From assembly GCF_037975245.1 (NCBI RefSeq), contig NC_092565.1, forward strand, positions 14,537,499 to 14,601,498: 64,000 nucleotides of DNA, given 5' to 3'. Numbering within the stretch: the stretch's first letter is position 1; each line of letters starts with the position of its first letter. Shown in pieces: positions 1 to 23,800 of this stretch. Under the pieces are notes generated by a model. It was not told the origin of the DNA. It saw only the letters and a program-made list of their open reading frames with translations, and did no database searches. The translations under genes and the position numbers were made by a program. Source of the DNA: Apostichopus japonicus (taxonomy: Eukaryota > Echinodermata > Holothuroidea > Aspidochirotida > Stichopodidae).

Positions 1-12815
<12,815 letters not shown>

Positions 12816-12983
12816 CTCATATATTCTGGAGAGATAATGAAACAAAGCAAAAAAGAAATAATTAAAATAAAAATCTCCACGAATAAAGAAATACCCAAAG
12901 TAGTAAATTTCCTTGTCATTCTTTCCTTCTATGAAATAAACGAATGAAAAAATAATAATTGTGAGAATTCTTTCAATATCTTC

Positions 12984-13305
12984 CACATAGTAGCCTAACA
13001 CCACACTAAGTCAATAAGGGAAATCTAGCCTAACCCTATGTTTATTCGCTAAAACTGTGACGCATGTATAAGATATCCATGAAATACTTTCATTATTGCT
13101 GTTATTTTCGACCACATCGTAGCCTTACACCACACTTAGTCAATGGGGAAATATAGCCTAACCATCTGTTAATTCGCTGAAATTGTGACGCAGTTATAAG
13201 ATATCAATGGAATACTTTCATTATTGCTGTTATCTTCGACCACATGGTAGCCTAACACCACGCTAAGTCAATGGGAAAATCTTGCCTAACCATCGGTTTG
13301 CAAAA
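12984..13305. repeat. About 126-bp tandem repeat, 2.5 copies
   Basis: The phrase TAGCCTAACACCACACTAAG recurs at about 12991, 13121 and 13247, with the same following sequence (TTTCATTATTGCTGTTAT). It is immediately upstream of sulfotransferase A exon 1, so it could overlap its promoter or 5' leader. Confidence 0.85.
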
Positions 13306-13562
13306 CAAAACATCACTCTTTGCGTAGGATTCGGTTAATAAATTAGGAACCGGGTATATATGCGTCGGGTGGGTACCCGGATAGCGAATTTTTTTGTCCC
13401 AAGCAGGTTTGCAATTACGGAGTTTTCAGCCAATCAGATTGCTCGTGACGTCAGCATAAATAATAACCATCGCTTGGAAGTTCGAAGACATATACTGAGT
13501 TACACACTGACACTTGATTGAGTCTAGTTAAGGGGTTTCCCTTCAAACGCCCTAACTTTACT

Positions 13563-14041
13563 TTTAATGCTTGGATAACATGTTGACCTCACTTATGATA
13601 CATACGCTACATTCTATTTGGTTCGTGTTTACGTTATCCACGATTCGTGAGCCGTTCTATTGAAATCAGATTTCGTTTCGTGGAATGGGTAGGCCTACAC
13701 TAAAAGCAACTTCACGACGCGAGTTCACGAGTCTTGAGTGAATATACGCAAATAGTATAGTGTATAGTGTGATATATTTCCGTCACTGCACTGTGTACAG
13801 CGTTTAATGCTTGGATTACATGTTGACCTCACTTATGATACATACGCTACATTCTACTTGGTTCGTGTTTACGTTATCCACGATTCGTGAGCCGTTCTAT
13901 TGAAATCAGAATTCGTTTCGTGGAATGGGTAGGCCTACACTAAAAGAAACTTCACGACGCGAGTTCAAGAGTCTTGAGTGAATATACGCAAAACAGTATA
14001 GTGTATAGTCTGATATATTTCCGTCACTGCACTGTGTACAG
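13563..14041. repeat. 241-bp tandem duplication
   Basis: Two near-identical copies, starting around AATGCTTGGATAACATGTTG (13565) and AATGCTTGGATTACATGTTG (13806) and ending with CACTGCACTGTGTACAG. Confidence 0.92.
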
Positions 14042-14065
14042 AGTTATAATACATATAGGCCTACA

Positions 14066-14720
14066 CAAGGGCGGCGGAAGCACTTTTAATCTGGGGGGGC
14101 ACCGACATCAAAGGGCACTTTGCAGAAATTCGATTGGACTGATGCAGCCCTTATATTTAGTACCCTTTATAACTCTCATTGTATCATCTTATTTGCGTAT
14201 ACACATTACTCCATCAACGCCCCCCCCCCCCTCCCTCAAGGAAAATATGCATACTAGCACTGCAATATCCAATGTGCAAATTGGGAAACAAGGAACAAAT
14301 TTTCTTTTGAGACAAAATGAGGTGAAATCATGCTAGTTGCTAATGTAGAAATCTTCCGAATTAGAGTTTATTTCTTGTCAATATCTTAACAATTTTTTCC
14401 ATTCGAAATAGCTTTGAGTTTGACCCACAGAAGTTCATTAAAAGTCGGGGGCGTAGCCAGGATTCGCAAAGTTGTATGCACGACTATCTGAGCGGAGCGC
14501 CACCATCGGTTGGCGCGGAGCGTACAAGAAAATTTTTGGTTTTACAAACCCCTCAGATGGCTGGAAACAGCCCTTCCCGAGTGTTCATTCTGGTTCCCTG
14601 GCCTCTTGCTAACTTGAGACACCTCAATTTTTATGTAGAAAAAGGGCACATTTTTAACCTGAGGAAAAGTGGGGGGGGCACGTGCCCCCTGTGCCCCCCC
14701 CCCCGGTTCCGCCGCCCCTG
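14066..14720. mobile_element. hAT-type element, CAAGGGCGGCGGAA family
   Basis: Starts CAAGGGCGGCGGAAGC and ends GGTTCCGCCGCCCCTG. It is colinear with the 41153-41809 copy, including the shared core near 14480-14528. GGCCTACA occurs directly before the left end and again 7 bp after the right end, so the exact right boundary or target duplication is uncertain. The frames within it are not genes. Confidence 0.72.
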
Positions 14721-15285
14721 GTGTGAGGGCCTACAGCGCATGTGTGATGTACCCTGTACGAAAATTTCACTGTGCGATGTTATCGATTAATGCCTTCACT
14801 TCGAAAACTTCGATCAAAAGTGGATCATACAATACTAGTGTGCTAAATATGTCTAAACCAATTCCAAACATATCTAAATATATGTACGAAAGCTACGGGT
14901 AATTTTGAACGGGTATATCTTCGTTGTAACAAATGGATGCAGAACCTCGAAGTGAAGGTTTCTATGGTGATGACGTAACTTTTCCGACCAATCATGAACG
15001 ACTATTTACGCACACTTGCAAACCTGTTTGGGAAAAAAAAATCGCACCCGGATACCCCGTGCAAACACTAGGCCTAATGCAATAATTCACTATCGATACC
15101 AATCTGTGCCGGAACTTGAATCCGTTATAAACCTCTTGATCCTAAACCTCCACTCCATGACAGCTCGAAAGATCTTAGTATATCTATCTTTCAATATTCA
15201 CCCAACCACCCCACCACCCCACTCTCAAGACTTATAAATAATCACAATCTCTCTTGCCCTTAAAGCATCTATATCAGTACATTTA

Positions 15286-15413
<128 letters not shown>

Positions 15414-15706
15414 TTTTCACTGTTCTTGATTTTCCAACTCATTACGATTTTCATTTATATATATTCATTTGCCTTTGTCGTTTACCTCCATTGCATTAAC
15501 ATAAAGTCTGTTCAAAGTATCTCTTTCGAGATCCGGCTTTAGGAATCACAAATGATTTTCGAGTTGGATAGCATCATGTTTGATCTCTAGAGTAGGGCAA
15601 AATATGTCACCAAAAACAGAACTAGTATTGTTCGATATAGGTGACAAACGCCTACAGTGGAATTACGATCTTCCTTACCGGTTTCGAACCTCTGGACATA
15701 CAATCA

Positions 15707-15778
15707 GCGTCCATAGCCTAGTGGTTAGGGTGTCCGCGTACAGAGCGGGAGGCCCGTGGTTCGAATCCCGGTGGAGGC
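15707..15778 (+). repeat. tRNA-like SINE head, copy 1
   Basis: Has an A-box-like TAGCCTAGTGGTTAGG and a B-box-like GTTCGAATCCC. The ends GCGTCCA and TGGAGGC pair 6 of 7, and the stem TCCGC/GCGGG closes a 7-nt loop with ACA in the anticodon position. The T stem pairs poorly, so this is a tRNA-derived SINE rather than a working tRNA. Confidence 0.6.
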
Positions 15779-16079
15779 TGAAAGTTTTTTCACTGTTCTT
15801 GATTTTCCAACTCATTACGATTTTCATTTATATATATTCATTTGCCTTTGTCGTTTACCTCCATTGCATTAACATAAAGTCTGTTCAAAGTATCTCTTTC
15901 GAGATCCGGCTTTAGGAATCACAAATGATTTTCGAGTTGGATAGCATCATGTTTGATCTCTAGAGTAGGGCAAAATATGTCACCAAAAACAGAACTAGTA
16001 TTGTTCGATATAGGTGACAAACGCCTACAGTGGAATTACGATCTTCCTTACCGGTTTCGAACCTCTGGACATACAATCA

Positions 16080-16151
16080 GCGTCCATAGCCTAGTGGTTA
16101 GGGTGTCCGCGTACAGAGCGGGAGGCCCGTGGTTCGAATCCCGGTGGAGGC
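16080..16151 (+). repeat. tRNA-like SINE head, copy 2
   Basis: Identical to copy 1 and carried by the second 373-bp unit. Confidence 0.6.
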
Positions 16152-16198
16152 TGAAAGTTTTTTCACTGTTCTTGATTTTCCAACTCATTACGATTTTC

Positions 16199-16202
<4 letters not shown>

Positions 16203-16277
<75 letters not shown>
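16203..16277. repeat. (TA)n microsatellite
   Basis: Uninterrupted TA directly after the SINE tail TTTTCATTTA. Confidence 0.97.
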
Positions 16278-16281
<4 letters not shown>

Positions 16282-17339
16282 GAAAGGAAATGATATGATA
16301 GGGGACTCGTACACTATACAGTGCCTATTAACACCTGGTGCGGGTCACATCCACAATGTCATTATCGGAGCTGTCTTAACTCCGAAGTTACAAATCACGT
16401 CCTCGATCCTAATTCTGATTCTCGACATCTCTTAGAAACTTTCGATATCCCGTACTGAAAACAACTTACCGTCTATACCATGATAGGCCTACTATTCCCT
16501 AACAAAAACCAAGTCAGCCATTCCAGTCGTCAGTGTTATATACTTGCAATTTGCTGCTCTGCGTACTCGCATATGGTATCATATTAATACGTTGTAAAAC
16601 TTAAGAAAGTTGTAAAGAACTGTACATAGTAAAAAACCCATGCATTTACTTATAAGGACAATGCTTTTTAAACAGAAGTGTATACCGTGTGTTGCAGGTC
16701 AATAGTGCGTAGCCTACTTAACAGTTGAATGAATTTCATTAGAATTTACTGTGCGGGAATTATTCGTTTCGCCTCTAAAAAAACAAGGGTGGGAGGGTGC
16801 ATGTGTGTGTGTGTGTATGTGTGTGCATGTGTGGTGCCGATAGTTTAACTTTAGCAGTTGAAGGCAATAATATATTTAATTCTGTCAGAGTCTTATATCT
16901 AAAGAAGGTTAAGCTTAGTAAATTTGCTAGAAAAGTGTGTTAGATATAGGAAAACAGGATACAATCCAGGATGTAAATTGGCAAATCGTCACTGTAACAT
17001 AATCACCATCATTTAGTCCCGTCAGTGTGGGTATTATAGTCACAAACTTATCTTCACAAAAATTGTCTATTTTTGAAGGAGTGTTGTCACTTCTGATGTC
17101 GCCTACTATATAAGCAGTACTAAGTTTCTCTGCATTCACAATATTTAAGTTCCTGAAAAGACGTTCTTTGTATCATGCTGTTACTTACATCTTTCATGTA
17201 TTATAAGGGAGCGTCATTCAATTTGAACTCATTTCAATCAAAGCAAGTACTAAGTTTCTATCTATCCAAATTCCTAAAACGACGGCATGGTTTGTTACAA
17301 ACTGATCTTGTCTCTAAACCGTTGTGTAAGTTCTCGGTC
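16278..17339. other. Stretch without a gene
   Basis: I see no coding exon. A (TG)n tract lies at about 16799-16833. Confidence 0.5.
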
Positions 17340-19385
17340 GGATGGCATTTCAACTAGAGTGGTTAAACGTGTTGCTTACTATATATCTCTGTGATGCCAT
17401 TCCTTCTGTGTGTATATCCCTCTATTACAATAATGTATATCTCAAGTCTGCTCGTGTAGTCCCAATTTTAAAAATGGTGATGAGACAGATGCCAGCAGTT
17501 TCCGTCGTAGCATGTTGTTTTCTAAGAGATACTTGAATAGCTCATGTTCATTGTAGACTGCATACGTTTCTGATGAACCACACTACTATACGGTATATTA
17601 CTAACAGTTTGGTTTACTTCCGGGTCGTTCAACTTCCCTTGTTATTTATTCATTTCTCTGATATTATTATTATTAATTATTATTATTATTATTAATGGAA
17701 AAAAAGGAAACTAATTTGTTCTGGCACTTTCTTAGATCTTTCAAAGACATTTGACACACTTGATCATAAAATGTTACTAAATGAACTTGAGTAATATGGA
17801 ATTAAGGTGTGTGGCCCTCAGTTGGGAGCTTAGAAGAAGTTCCTTCGGGGTATACACCACTGCAGGTACACTGTAAAAAAATGGGAAACCTTACACCCAA
17901 AATGTGAGGAATCCTGGTTTCCCGGTGTGGGTTACTTTGGTGTTACACCAGAAAGAGCGTTAAGGTAATATCTTCTGTCGATGACCCAAATGAAGGGAAA
18001 CCGAGAGGTCCAATGATGGTGATTCTTATATTCTCTTCACGTAACGTCATCACAACAATGATTCTCGAGCAATGACACGGCTTCTAACATAATACACTAG
18101 CTCCGCCCCTTGTTAATATTTCTTGCTTTGCGCGCGGGGGTATTAACAGACTGCACGTTAAAGTCATATACGTACGTACGTATACCGTACCGAAACGTAC
18201 GTAGACTATAGACGTGACGATGTACAAGAAGCTCGCACAAAAAGGTAAGATCATTTGAATCTTTAATAATTTACCCTAAAAAATGAAATCGTAGTTAAAA
18301 TTCTGAACTGTCAACACATTGAAATGTGGTGTCATACACTGGTTGTGTTTAATATCCTGTTTAGCAAGCCGCATTATCACAAACTTGCCACTGAGAGATG
18401 CGATCAATTACAAATCGACTAAACTATTAATGTCAACGTTAGGCTAGCCAGGCTATGCCTAAGCTAACTAAGGCTAGTGATAATTGCTACTAGCATAGCC
18501 TGAGTTAGCTTAGGCCTAGCCTAATTGTAAAGACAGGTGCATTCTCCAAGCAGGCTAAAAATTTAAAAAAAAACATGGTGCCGAGCCTAGGCCGACTCAT
18601 TTACTTTGTGGTCAACTAAGGAATGTGGGCCTTGGTCTAGGCTAATTAGGCCCCCTATACTAGTATTAGCCTATGCCTATAAGTAATAATACTCGGGAGT
18701 ATTAATGTCAACATTAGGCTATCAAACTAGGCCAGCCTAGCCTAAATACTACTAGGCTAATTGATAATGATAATGTTGGAGATATGTTAGCCTATCACAT
18801 TGTTCAGGTTGTGTGTAATTTGTTTGGGTTTATCAAACATGGGAAGACTAGGACTAGGCTGCTAGGCCTGAGTTAGGCATTGTAAGGCCAAATAATTTTT
18901 TTAATTGTTTAGCGTCTCCGCTTGCTTCCTTTTTGGAGGCCGTCAGTTTTTTTTCTCCAAAAACTACAAAAATCTAATAGCCTACTGTAACTGTTAAGTA
19001 TTAGGCCTAGCTTAACTTTTGTTTGGAAAAATTCATGGCTCACCCTAGTCTAAACCATGTGATTGGCCTATGATTTAATGAATATCTAATTTGATGTTTT
19101 CAAGGTTAATCTGGAGACAGGTATGCATTACTGAGTCAGGCCAAATTCATTTTTAGCCCAGAAAAAGCATGATAGGCCTAGGGTAGAGTACCCAGAACTT
19201 GACCGCCACCCAGAACCTGACTGCTAATTAATAAATAACAATTAATTGAACAAACATTATACATTTATGTGATTTATGTATTCCACTATATTTTTCACAT
19301 TTGTTGCTGATGATAAAGACCAATATTTTAGCCATTTTGATTACTAATACTGGTAAATAACATAAATTCAAAAATGGAACTGAAT

Positions 19386-19750
19386 TTTTTTGGGGAAAAT
19401 TCTGTTTTCTTGAAAAGACCTTTAATGATTTCACACTAATTAAAATGTGGTAAATATGTAAAAATAACTCAAATCTTTTGGATTTTCTGACTGCTACTAT
19501 TTAATGTGAAATTATTGAACACTTCCATTAAGGCATAAATTATAAATTGATTGAAGTACATGAGATCTTTTTTGGGAAAATTCTGTTTTCTTGAAAATAC
19601 CTTTAAGGATTTCACACTAATTAAAATGTGGTAAATATGTAAAAGTAACTGAAATCTTTAGGATTTTCTGACTGCTACTATTTAATGTGAAATTATTGAA
19701 CACTTTCATTAAGGCATAAATTATAAATTGATTCAAGTACATGAGATCTG
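19386..19750. repeat. 182-bp tandem duplication
   Basis: GGGAAAATTCTGTTTTCTTG occurs at 19391 and again 182 bp later; the copies stay nearly identical to ACATGAGATCT. Confidence 0.88.
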
Positions 19751-20129
19751 GGGTTGGTCATGTTCTGGAACTCAAAACTAAATTTACATTGCAGTATTCA
19801 ACCACTATATGGGAAATACACACTGTAGCTGTATTAGTACTGTTTTAACACCAATATGTGATCAATGTTTGAATACACAAATATGCCACAATCTTGGTTC
19901 CTAAATTATAGAAAAATTATTACATAATAGCTTAATTCTTCAAATGTCAATATCAAACTTGGCAACCAAACTGTATGTCTGATTTATTTAAACCTGTATT
20001 GGGATATATTTTTAGCAAGTCAACAGGTGCCAAACACTCAAACCTGGTACTGAGTTAACAATGCAGTGTTTTCTGCCTAGTTAGATGTGGCAGCATGAAA
20101 CAAGTAATAAATTAATGGTCATACCAGAC

Positions 20130-21410
20130 TAGGGCTGTAACGGTTAAACGGTTAACCGGTTAACCGACCGAACGGCCGGATAAACGTCCGCCGTACATCG
20201 TATAAGTTTAACCGTTTTTGTAATGCCAATTACGCAGTCGCAACGGCGCGTCTTCACATCACTTTATTCCCGAAATAGACCGCAACATTTGCTTGCCGAA
20301 AATCACGTAACAATTGCAAACTTTATCACGCATCCATACAAAAGATTTTTAAGATTGGCGGTACGATTGAAGGGATTACCAAGCGGTATGCGACCCGTGA
20401 AGCGCCTATTGTTACCCCGTTCGACAACGTGGCGAGTCTGCATCTAATCCTTTCAAATTTATATTGTATTTAAGCAGTAAACGTTTTCTTTATTATGATG
20501 TAATTTCAGTTCAGTGTTCCCTCTAAGGTGCGGGATTCCATTCAACAGACTCAGTAATCCCACAAAGAAAACATTTGTCTGCTGGAAATCCCCGCATCGT
20601 TTTCTTGCATTCGCGATAAGTTTATACTCAATACACAACGTATACACTTGACTGTAAAAAAACTCTGAAAATCAGTAGAGAAATAACCAATTGTGTACGA
20701 AAAGTAAGTTGGTACACCTTTCAAATTTTACGAAAGATCGAGCAAAAAACTTTCGCAGAATTCACGCGAAACTGGCATATCGTGCTAAATGCAACTAATG
20801 TCATGTAAAAAAGGCTCTAGTACACCCAATTATGAATAAAACGTAAGAACACATCTGGTGTTAAGCGGCGAAAAAGTATTTTCTAGAATTTCCAAAATTA
20901 CGGAGAAAATAATATCCTACCATAGTTTAGTGTATAGCAAATAGCCTAACCACCTCGTCGGTTACGGATCTCACGTAACTACAAAAACACAACTAATTGT
21001 ATATTGCGAAGTTTACGTTTTCTACAAGAACATGGAAACAATATTAAGCATAATAAAAAAAAATATCTCTGTAACAGTTACCGATGAACTGAAAGAAAAA
21101 CAAAAATCTGTTTAAAATATCATGAAAACGCGCGATTCGTCTTTTTCAATGCAACGATCGTCAAAACTAAGCAAATACAACCAAATTCTTGACATACGCG
21201 TTACGAAAAAACGATACTTGCAGCGCTATTTTGAGAATGTACTTCCGCATCAAAGTGGTGGCGCTCTTTCGGAATTATAATCTGAGCTATATAACTCTGA
21301 TTTTCGGCTATTATTTTGAGGCAACAACACGGGTTACGTTTAAACGTTAACCGTTCGGTTAATAGAAACGGTTAACCGGTTAGTGAATTAACCGGAATGA
21401 CACAGCCCTA
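20130..21410. mobile_element. hAT-type element, TAGGGCTGTAACGG ends, 8-bp TSD
   Basis: TAGGGCTGTAACGGTTAAAC at the left and a right end finishing GACACAGCCCTA form the termini. Both subterminal zones are built from ACGGTTAACCGGTTAA words. The 8-mer TACCAGAC flanks both sides (20122-20129, 21411-21418). The outer repeat resembles known hAT ends. No transposase frame is seen, so it is non-autonomous. It is inserted within the 7.86-kb element. Confidence 0.85.
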
Positions 21411-21650
21411 TACCAGACTGAAACTATGTTCTTCAAACAGGCAAGTAAATCACAAAACCTTGGTTTTCTGGTTATATTTGCATTCTCTTTCAGATTCATT
21501 TGTTATCCTCTGTCAAAACTGACCCAGTTATTCACTGACCCAGTAGCTCAACAGTGTTGGCAGCTTAGTTTTATGCCATATGGTAGTGAGTACAATGTTC
21601 AGTATTACCAATATCTCAAAACCTTTTGTTTTCTCTTTTTGTATGATCAG

Positions 21651-23637
21651 GCAAAACGTGGAGAGGTCAACTGGAGTCCAATCATTCCTGATGGAGAAGA
21701 CAACAAAACCCTTAAAGAACATACAGAGGTTATGAAGAAGGAATTTTAAAAAAAACACTCCAAGCGTTGATCTAATCAAACAACGAATGGAAATAACTTA
21801 TGCTCAAATGCGTAAATTAATTAACTCCTAACCACTTATTGTTGAAGTTCAAGAGAAATACCCTGTATTGTTTTTGCCATGCAAAATTAGGCAATGAATT
21901 CAAACGTCTAACAGATACAGAACTTCACAAAAACTTTGAAAGCTTTTTAAGCAAGGCTGCAAGTAAAATCTTATCAGAAGTAAAACTAAAGCCACAACTT
22001 TTGCCAATAGTGATGAAGCACCTGCAAATTGAGGAAAAGACTGTTGCTGCACTTTTAGTCCTTCCAGTTGTGTTCAGAAGCAAGAGTTTCTTCAAACTTT
22101 ACGAGGTAAGTGATCAACAAAATCATTGCAACGTTAGGTGATTTGTTTCTTCTCTAATTTCTAGACTTGTTGAAAAGTTGCAAGGAACTAACACACTCAT
22201 GTTGGCTTTTTACAATCTAAGGACAAAACATTCAAAATAGTATCTTAGGCAAGGTTTCTGCCAGAAAATTTGAAGGGGGGAGGGGGGGGTGGTGAAGTCG
22301 GTGAACCACCTAAAAAAGAAAAATCAATAAAAAAAAACAACAAATACCCGAGAAAAAAATCTGATCGTGCTCACTCGCGAGGGTGATCGCCAAGTATAGG
22401 CATACAGTCAGCATGTGATTTTGTCCCAAAATTCACTGTAGCAATTTTCAGATTTTATATGTCATTTTGGTAAAAGCAAATAGATTATAAAGACTTGTTG
22501 ATTCCTTGCCAGAGCCAAAAGGAATCTCAACCTATGCAGTCATGCTTGTGTGTGTGTCTGTGATCAAGGCTCAAAATAAGACCACACAAATGCGCACCCG
22601 CAAATGCGGGAAAAAATGGTTTGCGGGTGCACACAACAAAGGCAAACGAAAAGATTTGAGGGTCAAAAAAGAAACGTGTCCGAGAACAACTGACGGCTGC
22701 CTAGGCTCCTTACTGTACAAACTTGTAGGATGGTCCAGTACGGAGCCTAGTCACATGTCGATTTTTTTCGGACATAGTTTGTTTTCTGGTAAACAAACCT
22801 CTGTGCTGGCAGACAATGCGATTCCACCAGCAAAGTTTTGCGAGTAATAAAAACCTTAATTCGAGCTTTGGTGACATCGCTTGTAAACATAAGTGAATAA
22901 TACAAGATCCAACCATTCTCATACTTAGTAGGTGGAATACCCCTAGTGAGTACATGATCCTTATTGTTTTTGGCCAAGGTCAAAAACCTACACTGGGTAT
23001 GAACATTGCTTGTAAACCCTAATAATAATAATGTATGCTTTTATATAGCGCATTACACATGAGTCTCAATGCGCTTTAAATCCATTACCACTGGTCATGG
23101 TATAACTCGTATGACCCACACATACGTGGGTACAAGGTGCTGAGATCAGCACCAAATTCACAAGTTACACCTCTGCAATCACAATTAGTATTTTTTTTTA
23201 AATCAACCAACTCAAAACCGAACATGGAAGCCAATGAATAAAATATCCTGCTAACATTTTCCTATCCCCAGCTCTGATAAACAAACTCACTGAGTGTTTA
23301 TAACTTGTGGTTTTGCTTTTCTATTCGCAGGAAGAGACATCTCGAGATTATGTTGTGGACACAGCAGAAAATGCGGATCCATTTGTTGCAGTTATTGGGG
23401 ACATAATGAAGCCAAAGTGCTGTTATATCGTTGTTGAAAAAACACATTGTATTTGACACTGCAAATGTTATTTCTGCGGCCAGCTTTTTGTTCGGACTCC
23501 TGTACGCCTGCAACATTCACTACACCACGACTACCCTTGAAACATACACCTTCATTCAGAAATTCTACATGAAATTTAGTGACAAACTGAAGACCCCAAG
23601 GAGAGTAAGGACATTTGATGCAAAGATTAGAGAGTGA
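21651..23637 (+). pseudogene. SAMD3-like gene remnant inside the 7.86-kb transposon
   Basis: Exon 21651-22105 follows a pyrimidine-rich acceptor (GATCAG) and ends at TACGAG|GTAAGT. In shifting frames it encodes AKRGEVNWSPIIPDGEDNKT, PLIVEVQEKYPVLFLP and NEFKRLTDTELHKNFESFL. Exon 23331-23637 follows CTATTCGCAG and encodes NADPFVAVIGDIMKPKCCYI, DTANVISAASFLFGLLYACN and TFIQKFYMKFSDKLK. This order (charged block, VQEKYP, EFxRIT-like block, PFVAVIG, FGLxYAxNIxY, FIQK) is that of the large SAMD3-like family of fish and invertebrates; function unknown. Lesions include frameshifts in two poly-A runs, one in-frame TAA and a further frameshift. Confidence 0.68.
23018..23245 (-). repeat. LINE/SINE 3' tail with (ATT)n
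   Basis: On the minus strand it ends AATGCGCTATATAAAAGC, then ATTATTATT. This matches the type of tail at 37.1-37.3 kb, a common non-LTR 3' end. It lies in the intron between the two SAMD3-like exons. Confidence 0.6.
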
Positions 23638-23800
23638 GTTAGTCTTTCTTTATCTTGACTGGAGTACTTGTGTGCTACTGTACTGTCGTACTATACTGTA
23701 GCAGCAATTCAGAAATTCTGCATGAAATTGAGTGACAAACTGAAGACCCCACGGAGAGTAAGGACATTTGATGAAATTTTAGAGATTAGTGAGTTAGTCT
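23535..23800 (+). repeat. Tandem duplication of the SAMD3-like terminal exon
   Basis: CAGAAATTCTACATGAAATT (23555) and CAGAAATTCTGCATGAAATT (about 23709) start two copies, both continuing AGTGACAAACTGAAGACCCC. Each can encode IQKFxMKxSDKLKTPRRVRT. The second copy lacks the rest of the exon. Confidence 0.8.

Larger units (their letters stand above)
13371..15058. mobile_element. Element with about 43-bp diverged terminal inverted repeats
   Basis: The left end has GGGTACCCGGATAGCGAATT, then GTCCCAAGCAGGTTTGCAA. The reverse complement of the right end has GGGGTATCCGGGTGCGATTT, then TTCCCAAACAGGTTTGCAA. Both subterminal zones also hold a TGACGT-type site and a CCAAT-type site. No clean target duplication is visible. 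It contains a 241-bp tandem duplication (13563-14041) and a CAAGGG-family insert. Confidence 0.55.

Noticed and set aside
14476-14902. Plus-strand 104- and 77-codon frames
   Set aside because: They lie within the CAAGGG-family element and recur in its other copy at 41.4-41.75 kb as repeat sequence, with no domain.
15580-16435. Plus-strand 111- and 160-codon frames starting MISRVGQNMSPK
   Set aside because: They are the same repeat unit read twice, through a tRNA-like region and into a TA tract.
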